Under the pieces are notes generated by a model. That model made no database searches. It was not told the DNA's origin and saw nothing but the letters and a program-made list of their open reading frames with translations. A DNA stretch of 64,000 bases from an uncultured Sphingomonas sp. (GTDB lineage: Bacteria > Pseudomonadota > Alphaproteobacteria > Sphingomonadales > Sphingomonadaceae). The stretch covers positions 205,663 through 269,662 of the forward strand of contig NZ_CAKZHV010000060.1 in NCBI RefSeq assembly GCF_936927845.1. Direction: 5' to 3'. Position numbers and translations under genes: made by a program. Below, one piece after another: positions 52,307-61,464 of the stretch (its first letter is position 1; each line of letters opens with the position of its first letter).

Positions 52307-53403
52307 ACAAGGTCGTCGAGAACGTCCGTCAGTTCGTCATCGCGCCCGACGACGACGGCATCCGCGTCGACCGCTGGTTCAAGCGTCACCTCGACGCGAC
52401 AAGCTTCACCACGGTCGCCAAATGGGCGCGCACCGGACAGCTTCGCCTCGATGGCGCGCGTGTTGGGCCAGGCGACCGCGTCCAGGCCGGGCAAACGTTG
52501 CGCATCCCGCCGGTCGAGGCGGCGCGCACGGCCGCGCGACCGCAGCGCGAGCGCACGCCCCTCACCGCGGACGAGCAGGCGTTCGCGCAGGAAATGGTGA
52601 TTCACCGCGACGCGCAGGCGCTGGTGCTCAACAAGCCGCCGGGCCTCGCGACGCAGGGCGGTACCAAGACCACCACGCACGTTGACGGCCTGCTCGACGC
52701 ATTGCAGGACGACGCTGACGGTCGCCCCAAGTTGGTCCACCGGCTCGACAAGGACACCTCGGGCGCATTGCTGGTAGCGCGCACCTCGCGTGCTGCGGCC
52801 TCCTTCGCCAAGGCGTTCTCGGGCCGCACCGCCAAGAAGATCTATTGGGCGCTGGTCGTCGGCGTTCCCTCGATCGACGACGGCATGATCGAGCTGCCGA
52901 TCGCCAAGCAGCCCGGCACCGGCGGCGAGAAGATGCACGTCGATGAGGCCGAGGGTCAGGCCGCGCGAAGCCGCTACCGCGTGATCGAACGCGCGGGCAA
53001 TCGCACCTGCTGGGTCGAGCTGCAACCACTGACCGGGCGCACGCATCAGTTGCGCGTCCACATGGCGGCGATCGGCCACCCGATCGTCGGCGACGGCAAA
53101 TACGGCGGCCCCGCGGCGTTCCTGACCGGCGGGATCAGCCGCAAGATGCACCTCCACGCGCGCCGCATCCGTGTCGATCATCCCGACGGCGGCGAGATCG
53201 ACGTGACCGCGGAGCTGCCGCAGCATTTCGCCGAGAGCCTGGCGAGCCTGGGCTTCGAGGAAATGGCGGGCAATTCCATGCCGATCAACGACTTCGTGCC
53301 GCCTACGCGCGAGGAGCAGAAGGCTAAGGCGCGCGCGCATGCCAAGGGCGTGCGCAAGGCGCGGCGTGGCGAACGACGCGGACGCGGCAGTCGCGACGGC
53401 TGA
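52303..53403 (+). CDS. RluC/RluD-type 23S rRNA pseudouridine synthase
   Basis: 366 residues: N-terminal S4 domain (FKRHLDATSFTTVAKWARTGQLRLDG), catalytic Asp in LVHRLDKDTSGALLVA, and LTGRTHQLRVHMAAIGHPIVGDGKYGG. Long Lys/Arg-rich C-terminal tail. Converts specific uridines of 23S rRNA; RluC is most likely, site not decidable by eye. ATG 52303 overlaps crcB. Confidence 0.94.
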   Translation: MNKVVENVRQFVIAPDDDGIRVDRWFKRHLDATSFTTVAKWARTGQLRLDGARVGPGDRVQAGQTLRIPPVEAARTAARPQRERTPLTADEQAFAQEMVIHRDAQALVLNKPPGLATQGGTKTTTHVDGLLDALQDDADGRPKLVHRLDKDTSGALLVARTSRAAASFAKAFSGRTAKKIYWALVVGVPSIDDGMIELPIAKQPGTGGEKMHVDEAEGQAARSRYRVIERAGNRTCWVELQPLTGRTHQLRVHMAAIGHPIVGDGKYGGPAAFLTGGISRKMHLHARRIRVDHPDGGEIDVTAELPQHFAESLASLGFEEMAGNSMPINDFVPPTREEQKAKARAHAKGVRKARRGERRGRGSRDG

Positions 53404-53457
53404 TCGGTTGATGCAGGTCGAGGCTAACGGATATTCCTTCGCCTCGACCTGCCCGCG

Positions 53458-53658
53458 TCAGACCGCGCCGCTGCCCAGATAGGTCCAGCCCGCATAGCCG
53501 AACAACAGCAGCGACGCCGCGCTGGTGATGCCGACCAGTACGTAACCGATCGCGGTCAGCATCGCGGGGTTCGGGCGGCGCTGCTTCGCATTGCGCGACG
53601 CACCCGACATGACGAAGGTCATCAACAAGCCGTAGGTAAAGGCAACCGCACCGAACAT
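53458..53658 (-). CDS. Small two-helix membrane protein
   Basis: 66 residues with hydrophobic helices at about 3-18 and 35-60 around a basic loop (ASRNAKQRRPNP). ATG 53658. It lies alone between the pseudouridine synthase and HAD genes. No known family recognised. Confidence 0.65.
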   Translation of the reverse strand: MFGAVAFTYGLLMTFVMSGASRNAKQRRPNPAMLTAIGYVLVGITSAASLLLFGYAGWTYLGSGAV

Positions 53659-53863
53659 CGAACATCACCCGCTCAGACCGCCCATCTCCCCGCGGTCGCG
53701 CGACCGTTAATCATATCCAGGTTAGCGAACCTAGCACCCTTCGTTACATTCATCGCGTCATCCCAACGCCTTGCCGCCTGCACGCGGATCGTTCGTGATG
53801 GTTGACGATTGTGGACGCCGCGTCGGCGATGACAAAGCGGGTGCGTGGCTGCTACGGCGTGGC

Positions 53864-54544
53864 ATGCCGCACGCTCCTGCCCGCCTCGCAATCTTCGACT
53901 GCGACGGCACGCTCGTCGACAGCCATGCCAACATCTGCCGCGCGATGGAGGCGGCGTTCGCGGGCGTGCGCGTCGACGCGCCCTCGCGTGAGGCGATCCG
54001 CGGCATCGTCGGGCTGAGCCTGGTCGAAGCCGTCGCCGCGCTCGCCCCCGATGCCGACGCGGGCTTCCACGCAGCGGTTGCGGACGATTACAAGACCGCG
54101 TTCCAACATATGCGCGCCGAGGGTCTGCTCGACGCGGAGCCGCTGTACGACGGGTTGGTCGACGCGCTCGACGAGCTGGCCGACGAAGGATGGATCTTCG
54201 GGGTGGCGACCGGCAAGTCAGACCGCGGGCTCGCCCACGTGCTCGCACATCACGGGTTGTCGACGCGCTTCGTCACGCTTCAGACCGCCGATCGTCACCC
54301 GTCGAAACCGCATCCCTCGATGATCCACGCCGCGCTGGCGGAGGCCGGCGCTGATCCCAATCTGGCGGTCATGATCGGCGACACGAGTTACGACATGGAG
54401 ATGGCGCGCGCCGCGGGCGTGCGCGCGATCGGGGTCACCTGGGGCTATCACGACGAAGCGGTACTGCACGCGAGCGGGGCGCACGCGGTTGTGCACCGCT
54501 ATTGTGATCTAGCGGCTGCAATGGTGCCTGAGGCTACGGCATGA
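53864..54544 (+). CDS. HAD-IA family hydrolase
   Basis: 226 residues. Motif I FDCDGTLVDS (nucleophile Asp12, Asp14), motif II Thr/Ser in VATGKSDRG, motif III Lys in HPSKPHPSM, motif IV IGDTSYDMEMARAAG. Phosphoglycolate-phosphatase-like. ATG 53864 is the nearest start before motif I; longer starts give a non-conserved leader. Overlaps the next gene by 4 nt. Confidence 0.92.
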   Translation: MPHAPARLAIFDCDGTLVDSHANICRAMEAAFAGVRVDAPSREAIRGIVGLSLVEAVAALAPDADAGFHAAVADDYKTAFQHMRAEGLLDAEPLYDGLVDALDELADEGWIFGVATGKSDRGLAHVLAHHGLSTRFVTLQTADRHPSKPHPSMIHAALAEAGADPNLAVMIGDTSYDMEMARAAGVRAIGVTWGYHDEAVLHASGAHAVVHRYCDLAAAMVPEATA

Positions 54545-54747
54545 GCGATCCCGCGCTGCCGCGTTGGGCGGCCTTGTCGGCGGTGCGCATCATCGGCAGC
54601 TTCGGTGCGGTGTTGGGCGTACTTCTGGTCGGGCGCGCGGAGACGACCGGACCAAAGGTGCTCGGGATTGTGATCGTGCTGGCGGCGCTGTGGATGCTCG
54701 CAACGGTGCCCCGCGCGCTCGCCGCGCGCTGGCGGAGCCCGCAATGA
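54541..54747 (+). CDS. Small membrane protein between HAD and ATP12
   Basis: 68 residues with two hydrophobic helices (about 12-32 and 40-58) and basic tail. 4-nt overlaps on both sides, so it is part of a coupled trio with HAD and ATP12. Function unknown. Confidence 0.75.
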   Translation: MSDPALPRWAALSAVRIIGSFGAVLGVLLVGRAETTGPKVLGIVIVLAALWMLATVPRALAARWRSPQ

Positions 54748-55424
54748 AGCGGTTCTGGCGCGAGGTCGCGATCGACGCTGAGCACGTGGTGCGCCTGGAT
54801 GATCGCCCGGTGCGCACGCCTGGTCGAGCGCCGCTGGCGCTACCGAGCGCGGCCCTGGCCGATGCGGTGGCGGATGAATGGCGCGCGGTCGGCGACACGA
54901 TCGATCCGCGAACCATGCCGCTGACCGGGCTCGCCAATGCCGCGATCGACCGCGTCGCGCCCGACGTGGTGGGTTTCGCGCGTGGCATCGCGGCTTACGC
55001 CGATAGCGACCTGTTCTACTACCGTGCCGATCAACCACCGGAGCTCGCGGAGCGGCAGGCCGCCGCATGGGACCCGCTGCTCCATTGGGCGCGCGAGCGG
55101 TACGACGTGCATTTCGAGCCGGTCGCGGGCATCGTCCACCACGCGCAGCCCGCCGCTACGGTGCAGCGGCTGAGCGATGCGGTTGCAGCGCGAAACGCCT
55201 TCGCGCTGGTGCCGCTGTCGCCATTGGTGACGATCACCGGCACGCTGGTCGGCACGCTCGCGCTCACCGAGGGGGCCATCGACGCGGACACCCTATGGGA
55301 CGCGGCGCACGTCGATGAGGATTGGCAGGCGGAGCATTGGGGCGAGGACAGCCTGGCGGCCCAGGCACGCGCACATCGCCGCGGCGAATACGACGCCGCC
55401 GCACGGTTCCTGTCACTGCTCTAA
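54744..55424 (+). CDS. ATP12-type F1 ATPase assembly chaperone
   Basis: 226 residues homologous to mitochondrial ATP12, which shields the F1 alpha subunit during assembly. Conserved RFWREVAI, LDDRPVRTPGRAPLALPS, EWRAVGDTIDPRTMPLTGLANAAID, LFYYRAD and a C-terminal acidic ATP12 tail. Characteristic of alphaproteobacteria. ATG 54744 overlaps the small membrane gene. Confidence 0.93.
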   Translation: MKRFWREVAIDAEHVVRLDDRPVRTPGRAPLALPSAALADAVADEWRAVGDTIDPRTMPLTGLANAAIDRVAPDVVGFARGIAAYADSDLFYYRADQPPELAERQAAAWDPLLHWARERYDVHFEPVAGIVHHAQPAATVQRLSDAVAARNAFALVPLSPLVTITGTLVGTLALTEGAIDADTLWDAAHVDEDWQAEHWGEDSLAAQARAHRRGEYDAAARFLSLL

Positions 55425-55434
55425 AGCGTGCCCC

Positions 55435-56091
55435 TCAGGCGGGGGTCCGCAGCTTGCGGATGAAACCGATCAGCCCGGTCTGACGCGAGCGCTTGAGGCG
55501 CTCTGCGGCCAGAATGGTGCGGACGTGCGCGTAGCATTGCTCGACATCGTCGTTGACCAGCACGTAATCGTAACCGTCCCAGTGGCTGATCTCGTTCGAC
55601 GCACGCGCCATGCGGCGGTCGATCACCTCGATCGCGTCGGTGTTGCGATTGAGCAGGCGCTTGTGCAGCTCCTCCATCGACGGCGGCAGGATGAATACGC
55701 GCACCACGTCGCCGCCCGCGATCTGATGGAGCTGTTGCGCGCCCTGCCAGTCGATGTCGAACAGCACGTCCTTGCCCGCGGCCAGCATCTCCTCGACCGG
55801 TGCGCGCGGCGTGCCGTAGCGCTGGTCGAACACGTGCGCCCATTCGAGAAACTCGTGGGCGGACACCATCTCGCGGAAGCGTTCGAGCGAGACGAAGTGA
55901 TAGTCGCGCCCGTCCTCCTCACCCGGCCGGATCGCGCGCGTCGTCGCCGACACCGACAGCGACAATTCGGGTTCGCTCGCCAGCAATTTGCGCGCGATCG
56001 TCGATTTGCCCGCGCCCGACGGCGAGGACAGCACGAACAGCACGCCGCGTCGCTTGAAATTGTGGGTGTCGGGGTGGGGGGTGCCGTCCAT
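55435..56091 (-). CDS. gmk: Guanylate kinase
   Basis: Phosphorylates GMP to GDP. 218 residues: P-loop SSPSGAGKST, SVSATTRAIRPGEEDGRDYHFV, and FDIDWQGAQQL. ATG 56091 gives a short leader before the conserved GVLFVLSSPSG. Ends 10 nt from the convergent ATP12 gene. Confidence 0.97.
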   Translation of the reverse strand: MDGTPHPDTHNFKRRGVLFVLSSPSGAGKSTIARKLLASEPELSLSVSATTRAIRPGEEDGRDYHFVSLERFREMVSAHEFLEWAHVFDQRYGTPRAPVEEMLAAGKDVLFDIDWQGAQQLHQIAGGDVVRVFILPPSMEELHKRLLNRNTDAIEVIDRRMARASNEISHWDGYDYVLVNDDVEQCYAHVRTILAAERLKRSRQTGLIGFIRKLRTPA

Positions 56092-56195
56092 GCGCGCCTC
56101 TGGCCCGCGCGGTGCCGCGGCGTCAAGTCGCACGCGCCCGCAACCGCACGGTTGCGCGGTCGGCGTAGCGCAGCGGACACGCCCCGCTTGCGACT

Positions 56196-57032
56196 TCAGC
56201 GCAGCCGCGCGGCGTGCCAGGCGACGTGATCGGCCATGAAGGTCGACACGAACAGGTAACTGTGATCGTAGCCCGGCTGCATCCTGAGCTCGAGCGCGAT
56301 GCCGGCGTCAGCGCAGGCGCGGGCGAGCAGCTCGGGGCGCAATTGCTCGTACAGGAAATTGTCCGCGTTACCCTGATCGACCAGCAACTCGGAAACGCGC
56401 GCACCATCCTCGATCAGCGCCACCGCGTCGTGCCGCCGCTTCATCGCCTGATCGTCACCCAGGTAGCGGTCGAGCGCGCTGCCCCATGGCACCTGGGTCG
56501 GCGCGACGATCGGCGCGAAGGCGGACACCGAGCGGAACCGATCGGGATGGCGCAGCGCCACCGTGAGCGCGCCGTGCCCGCCCATCGAATGACCGGTGAT
56601 CCCCTGCCGCGCCATGTCGACCGGGAACGCTTGGCCGACGAGCGTGGGCAGTTCTTCGGTCACGTAGCGCCACATGTTGAAATTGGCCGACCACGGCGCC
56701 TCGGTCGCGTCGACGTAGAAGCCCGCGCCCTGCGCAAAATCCCACGCATCCTCGTCGGGCACGTCGTCCCCGCGCGGGCTGGTATCGGGCGCGACGAAGA
56801 TCACGCGCTGCTCGGCGCAGGCGCGGCGAAACTCGCCCTTGTCGGTGACGTTAGCGTGGGTGCAGGTCAGCCCCGACAGATACCAGAGCACCGGCAGTCG
56901 CTCGCCGGCCGCGTGCTCGGGCACGAAGACCGAGAAGGTCATGTCCGTGCCCGTCGCGGCGGAGGCGTGGCGGTACACGCCCTGCACCCCGCCGTGCGAC
57001 CGTACCTGAGTTACCGTCTCCAGCCCCGCCAC
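56196..57032 (-). CDS. fghA: S-formylglutathione hydrolase
   Basis: Second step of GSH-dependent formaldehyde oxidation: hydrolyses S-formylglutathione to formate. 278 residues with LSGLTCTHANVTDKGEF, nucleophile Ser in ITGHSMGGHGALT, and the catalytic His in GYDHSYLF. GTG 57032 has AGGAG 9 nt upstream and gives the usual N-terminus (GLETVTQVRS); an upstream GTG 57053 overlaps the VOC stop and is possible. Confidence 0.95.
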   Translation of the reverse strand: MAGLETVTQVRSHGGVQGVYRHASAATGTDMTFSVFVPEHAAGERLPVLWYLSGLTCTHANVTDKGEFRRACAEQRVIFVAPDTSPRGDDVPDEDAWDFAQGAGFYVDATEAPWSANFNMWRYVTEELPTLVGQAFPVDMARQGITGHSMGGHGALTVALRHPDRFRSVSAFAPIVAPTQVPWGSALDRYLGDDQAMKRRHDAVALIEDGARVSELLVDQGNADNFLYEQLRPELLARACADAGIALELRMQPGYDHSYLFVSTFMADHVAWHAARLR

Positions 57033-57049
57033 GGCTGCCTGCTCCTCGC

Positions 57050-57454
57050 TCACGCCGCAGCGGGCGTCTGGGCCGCCGGCATCCGGTGCAGCGCGCACAA
57101 TTTGTTGCCGTCGGGGTCGCGCAGATAGGCGAGGTACAGGCTCATGCCACTGCCGCTGCGCACGCCTGGCGCGTCCTCGATCGCGGTGCCGCCCGCCTTG
57201 ACCCCCGCCTTGTGCCACGCATCCGCCTGTTCGGGACCGTCAACCGTGAAGCCGATCGTGCTGCCGTTGCCGTGGGTCGCGGCCTCGCCGTCGATCGGCT
57301 TGGTCACCAGGAACAGGCTGCCGTTGTGGCTGTAGATCAGCCGGCCCTTCGGGTCCTGGAACCCGGGCTTGCCGCCGATCGACGCGAACAGGTGATCGTA
57401 GAACTTCTTGGAACGATCCAGGTCGTTCGACCCGACCATCATGTGGCTGAACAT
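57050..57454 (-). CDS. VOC family protein (glyoxalase-like)
   Basis: 134 residues of the vicinal-oxygen-chelate fold. SHMMVGSNDLDRSKKFYDHL and YLRDPDGNKLCALH are typical. Sits between frmA and fghA, 39 and about 17 nt from them, so probably cotranscribed and linked to GSH-based detoxification. ATG 57454 has GGGAG 7 nt upstream. Confidence 0.9.
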   Translation of the reverse strand: MFSHMMVGSNDLDRSKKFYDHLFASIGGKPGFQDPKGRLIYSHNGSLFLVTKPIDGEAATHGNGSTIGFTVDGPEQADAWHKAGVKAGGTAIEDAPGVRSGSGMSLYLAYLRDPDGNKLCALHRMPAAQTPAAA

Positions 57455-57493
57455 CGTCACTCTCCCTTTTTATGGCCGCTCGGATCGGCGGCG

Positions 57494-58600
57494 TTAGTAG
57501 ATCACCACGCTGCGAATCGACTCGCCCGCGTGCATCAGGTCGAACCCCTTGTTGATCTCGTCCAGCGTCAACCGGTGCGTGATCATCGGGTCGATCTCGA
57601 TTAAGCCGTTCATGTACCAGTCGACGATCTTCGGCGTGTCGGTGCGCCCGCGTGCGCCGCCGAACGCGGTGCCGCGCCACACGCGCCCGGTGACGAGCTG
57701 GAACGGGCGCGTGGCGATCTCCTTGCCCGCTTCCGCTACGCCGATCACGATCGACTCGCCCCAGCCACGATGGGCGCTTTCCAGCGCCTGCCGCATCACC
57801 ACCGTGTTGCCTGTGCAATCGAAGGTGTAGTCGCCGCCGCCATCGGTCATCGCGATCAGATGCTGCACCACGTCGCCGACGTTCTTGGGGTTGACGAACG
57901 CGGTCATGCCGAAGCGGCGACCCCATTCCTCGCGATCAGGATTGATGTCGACGCCAATGATGTTGAGCGCGCCGGCGAGCTTCGCGCCCTGGATGACGTT
58001 CAATCCGATCCCGCCGAGCCCGAACACGATCACGGTCGAGCCGGGCTCCACCTTGGCGGTGTTAACCACCGCGCCAACGCCGGTGGTGACGCCGCAACCG
58101 ACGTAGCAGCTCGTGTCGAACGGTGCATCGGGGCGGATCTTGGCGACCGCGATCTCAGGCAGCACGGTGAAGTTCGAGAAGGTCGAACAGCCCATGTAAT
58201 GAAAAATCGGCTGGCCCTTGTAGCTGAACCGCGTCGTCCCGTCGGGCATTAGCCCCTTGCCTTGCGTGGCGCGGATCGCGGTGCACAGGTTGGTCTTCTG
58301 GCTCAGGCACGACTTACACTGACGGCACTCGGGCGTGTAGAGCGGGATCACGTGGTCGCCGACTGCGACGCTCGTCACCCCCGCGCCCGCCTCGCGCACG
58401 ATGCCCGCCCCCTCATGCCCGAGCACGCTGGGGAACAGCCCCTCGCTGTCCAATCCGTCGAGCGTATAGGCGTCGGTGTGGCAGATGCCGGTCGCCATGA
58501 TCTCGACCAGCACCTCGCCGGCCTTCGGCCCTTCCAGGTCGAGCTCGACGATCTCCAGCGGCTTCTTCGCCTCGAATGCGACGGCTGCACGAGTTTTCAT
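57494..58600 (-). CDS. frmA: S-(hydroxymethyl)glutathione dehydrogenase (class III ADH)
   Basis: Oxidises the formaldehyde-GSH adduct with NAD+. 368 residues: catalytic Zn site GICHTDAYTL and GHEGAG, structural Zn Cys set (CRQCKSCLSQKTNLC), NAD motif FGLGGIGL, and class III features (Arg/Lys for GSH). ATG 58600 with GAAGGAAC upstream. Leads the frmA-VOC-fghA operon. Confidence 0.97.
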   Translation of the reverse strand: MKTRAAVAFEAKKPLEIVELDLEGPKAGEVLVEIMATGICHTDAYTLDGLDSEGLFPSVLGHEGAGIVREAGAGVTSVAVGDHVIPLYTPECRQCKSCLSQKTNLCTAIRATQGKGLMPDGTTRFSYKGQPIFHYMGCSTFSNFTVLPEIAVAKIRPDAPFDTSCYVGCGVTTGVGAVVNTAKVEPGSTVIVFGLGGIGLNVIQGAKLAGALNIIGVDINPDREEWGRRFGMTAFVNPKNVGDVVQHLIAMTDGGGDYTFDCTGNTVVMRQALESAHRGWGESIVIGVAEAGKEIATRPFQLVTGRVWRGTAFGGARGRTDTPKIVDWYMNGLIEIDPMITHRLTLDEINKGFDLMHAGESIRSVVIY

Positions 58601-58631
58601 GAGCGTTCCTTCAATTTCTCGCCGCGCGACC

Positions 58632-59927
58632 TCAGGCCGCGCTCACCAGCAACTTGTCGATGCGCCGGCCGTCGAGGTCGACCACCTCGAACCGCCAGCC
58701 CTGTTCCTCGAAATGCTCGCCCTCCCCCGGCAGCTTGCGGAATGCGGCCAACGCCAGCCCCGCGACCGTCGCGTAATCGCGATCGTCGGGCAGCTCGATT
58801 CCCAGCCGATCGGCCAGCGCGTCCGCCGCCATTGTGCCTGCGACCAGCAACGATCCATCCTCGCGCTCGACCACATTGGGCGCTTCGTCCGGGTCGGCAT
58901 CCGAGGCGAACTCGCCCGCGATCGCCGCCAGCAGGTTGGCCGGCGTCACCACGCCTTCGAAATGGCCGTATTCGTCATGGATCAGCGCCATCGGCACGTC
59001 GGCGCGGCGCAGCGCGTCGAGCGCATCCATCGCATCGATCTGATCGACCACCACCGGCGCCTTGCGCACCAGCCGGGCGAGGTCGAGCGCCTCGCCGCGG
59101 AACAGCGCCGCCGCCACGTCGCGCGCCTGCACGACGCCAACCACCGCGTCGATCGACCCGTCACACACCGGCAGGCGGCTGTGCGGCGAGGCAAGCAGCT
59201 TGGCGCGCAGTTCCGCCTCGCCCAGCGTCATGTCGATCCAGTCGACCTCGGTGCGCGGCGTCATCACCTCGCGCACCGGGCGGTCGGCGAGCCGCACCAC
59301 GCCCGAGATGATCGAACGCTCATGCTCCTCGATCACGCCCGACTTGCTCGCCTCAGCGACCATCAGGTGCAGCTCCTCGGCCGTCACCTGATCCTCGTTC
59401 TCGCGGTTCAGCCGCAACAGGCGAAAGATCAGCGCGCTGCTCTGGTCGAGCAGCCAGCCAAGCGGCTTGGTCGCGGTCGCGATATAGGTCATCGGCAGCG
59501 CGACGATCGACGCGATCGTCTCGGGCGAGCGCAGGGCGATCTGCTTGGGCACCAGCTCGCCGATGATCAGCGACGCGTAGGTGGTCAGCCCGATCACCAG
59601 CGCAAAGCCGACCGTCTCCGCGGTATGGTGCGACAGCCCCAGCAGCTCCAGTCGCGCCGCGGTCGGCGTGCCGAGACTCGCACCCGAATAGGCGCCCGCC
59701 AGGATGCCGATCAGCGTGATGCCGATCTGCACGGTCGACAGGAACTTGCCGGGATCGGACGCGAGCTTGATCGCCGCCGCGGCACCGCGCCGGCCGCTGC
59801 GCGCCATCGCCTCCAGCCGCGCCTTGCGCGCGGACACGATCGCGAGCTCGCTCATCGCGAAGACGCCATTCAGCGCGACCAGCGCGAGAATGATCAGGAC
59901 GTCGAACCAGGGGAACGGCGGTAACAT
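58632..59927 (-). CDS. CNNM/CBS-domain transporter-type protein (hemolysin C family)
   Basis: 431 residues: DUF21/CNNM membrane domain (four helices, residues about 1-180), two CBS domains (about 200-330) and a CorC/HlyC C-terminal domain (GWRFEVVDLDGRRIDKLLV). Proposed Mg2+/Co2+ transport or efflux. ATG 59927 is used, another ATG at 59942 is possible. Confidence 0.92.
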   Translation of the reverse strand: MLPPFPWFDVLIILALVALNGVFAMSELAIVSARKARLEAMARSGRRGAAAAIKLASDPGKFLSTVQIGITLIGILAGAYSGASLGTPTAARLELLGLSHHTAETVGFALVIGLTTYASLIIGELVPKQIALRSPETIASIVALPMTYIATATKPLGWLLDQSSALIFRLLRLNRENEDQVTAEELHLMVAEASKSGVIEEHERSIISGVVRLADRPVREVMTPRTEVDWIDMTLGEAELRAKLLASPHSRLPVCDGSIDAVVGVVQARDVAAALFRGEALDLARLVRKAPVVVDQIDAMDALDALRRADVPMALIHDEYGHFEGVVTPANLLAAIAGEFASDADPDEAPNVVEREDGSLLVAGTMAADALADRLGIELPDDRDYATVAGLALAAFRKLPGEGEHFEEQGWRFEVVDLDGRRIDKLLVSAA

Positions 59928-60079
59928 GGCTGCCGTGACCATTGGCGGCAAAGTGCCTCGCGAACAATCCGCTTTCTCTTACCGCGCGATCGATCCACGC
60001 GATCGACCCACGCCACCGACGACGTGCCCGCGCCTGCTCCGTCAGCCCGCGTTCAGCCCGGCGGCATCAGTGCACAACC

Positions 60080-60105
60080 GGAACAATCACCGGCATCGTC
60101 CCGTT
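60080..60105 (+). promoter_or_regulatory. EcfG-type promoter of OmpA lipoprotein
   Basis: GGAAC (60080-60084), 17-nt spacer, CGTT (60102-60105): matches GGAAC-N16/17-CGTT. It lies 32 nt before the ATG of the OmpA-family lipoprotein, a normal transcription start distance. Confidence 0.62.
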
Positions 60106-60137
60106 TCGGGCGAATGATCTTGATGAAAGGGAGAAGA

Positions 60138-60821
60138 ATGAAGCTGCCGTCCAAGTTCCTCGCCGCCGCCGCGACGCTGTCGCTCGTCACCACCGCCGCC
60201 TGCACCACCGATCCGGAAACCGGCGAGCGCCGCATCAGCAAGACTGCGATCGGTGGCATCGGCGGTGCGCTGGGCGGTTATCTGCTCGGCGACCTGGTCG
60301 GTGGTCGCCGCGACCGGACCGAGAAGATCCTTGGCGCGGGCATCGGCGGCATCGCGGGCGCGGGGATCGGCGCGTACATGGACAAGCAGGAGCGCGAGAT
60401 GCGCGCGCGCACCGCAGGCACCGATGTCGAGGTCGTGCGCCAGGGCGACGACCTGCTGCTGAACATCCCGTCGGGCATCAACTTCGCGTATAATTCGGCC
60501 AACGTGCAGCCGCAGTTCCGTACCACGCTCGACAAGGTCGCCTCGGTGCTGGCCGATTATCCCAACACCTATATCGACGTGTACGGACATACCGATTCGA
60601 CCGGCAGCGACGCGTACAACCAGGATCTGTCGGAACGCCGCGCCGTGTCGGTCGCGGATTACCTGTCGAGCCACGGTGTTCAGTCGGCGCGCATCGCCAC
60701 CAAGGGTTTCGGCGAGACGCAGCCGATCGAGTCGAATGAGACCGAGCAGGGCCGCGCCGCCAACCGCCGCGTCGAGATCAAGGTCGTACCGATCTCGCAG
60801 AACGATCTGCCACCGCGCTGA
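60138..60821 (+). CDS. OmpA-family lipoprotein with glycine zipper
   Basis: 227 residues: lipobox TAAC, a glycine zipper (IGGIGGALGGYLLGDLVGG ... GAGIGGIAGAGIGAYMDKQE), then an OmpA C-terminal peptidoglycan-binding domain (VYGHTDSTGSDAYNQDLSERRAVSVADYL, ANRRVEIKV). AGGGAG just upstream of ATG 60138. Outer-membrane anchor to the cell wall; EcfG-type promoter suggests stress induction. Confidence 0.94.
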   Translation: MKLPSKFLAAAATLSLVTTAACTTDPETGERRISKTAIGGIGGALGGYLLGDLVGGRRDRTEKILGAGIGGIAGAGIGAYMDKQEREMRARTAGTDVEVVRQGDDLLLNIPSGINFAYNSANVQPQFRTTLDKVASVLADYPNTYIDVYGHTDSTGSDAYNQDLSERRAVSVADYLSSHGVQSARIATKGFGETQPIESNETEQGRAANRRVEIKVVPISQNDLPPR

Positions 60822-60849
60822 GGCGAATGCTTCCACGGTCGGACTAAAT

Positions 60850-60890
60850 GGAGCGGCGTGGCGCATGTGCCACGCCGCTCCTTCTCGTTT
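60850..60890 (+). terminator. Strong terminator after OmpA lipoprotein
   Basis: GGAGCGGCGTGGC and GCCACGCCGCTCC pair perfectly over 13 bp around 6 nt, followed by TTCTCGTTTT. Confidence 0.88.
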
Positions 60891-60971
60891 TGGACTGTTG
60901 GTGAGTCGAACAGGGCAATGCGACCGCCACCTCCGCGACTGGCGGAGCGCCCCCTCGTCCGTGGTCTGCGC

Positions 60972-61421
60972 TCACCGCCTCGCGGCAAAGAAGTCGCGCA
61001 GCAGCGCCGAGGCTTCCCGCTCACCAATACCGGCGAACACCTCGGGACGATGGTGACAGGTGGGTTGCGCGAAGAAGCGCGCACCATGCGCGACCGCGCC
61101 GCCCTTCTCGTCGTCTGCCCCGAAATAAAGTCGCGCGATCCGCGCGTGCGAGATCGCACCGGCACACATAGTGCACGGCTCCAGTGTCACCCACAAATCG
61201 CAGTCGCCCAGCCGATCGCGTTGCAGCACCTGCGCGGCGCGACGGATGACGAGCATCTCGGCATGGGCGGTCGGATCGAGCAGCGCGCGCGGCGCGTTGG
61301 CGGCGATCGCGACGATCTTGCCGGCGTGAACGACGACCGCCCCGACCGGCACCTCACCCGCGCGCGCGGCGTCGCCGGCAGCGTCGAGCGCGGCACGCAT
61401 CGCAGGGGGTAGCGGAAACAT
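60972..61421 (-). CDS. tadA: tRNA adenosine(34) deaminase TadA
   Basis: Makes wobble inosine in tRNA-Arg (ACG). 149 residues with the deaminase zinc site: His53-Ala-Glu55 (TAHAEM) and PC-x-x-C at Cys83/Cys86 (EPCTMC). ATG 61421 matches the family start better than the TTG at 61439. Confidence 0.95.
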   Translation of the reverse strand: MFPLPPAMRAALDAAGDAARAGEVPVGAVVVHAGKIVAIAANAPRALLDPTAHAEMLVIRRAAQVLQRDRLGDCDLWVTLEPCTMCAGAISHARIARLYFGADDEKGGAVAHGARFFAQPTCHHRPEVFAGIGEREASALLRDFFAARR

Positions 61422-61464
61422 CGCACCGCCCTGCCGCAATCAGGCGTGTCGCGGAAGTCAGCGC

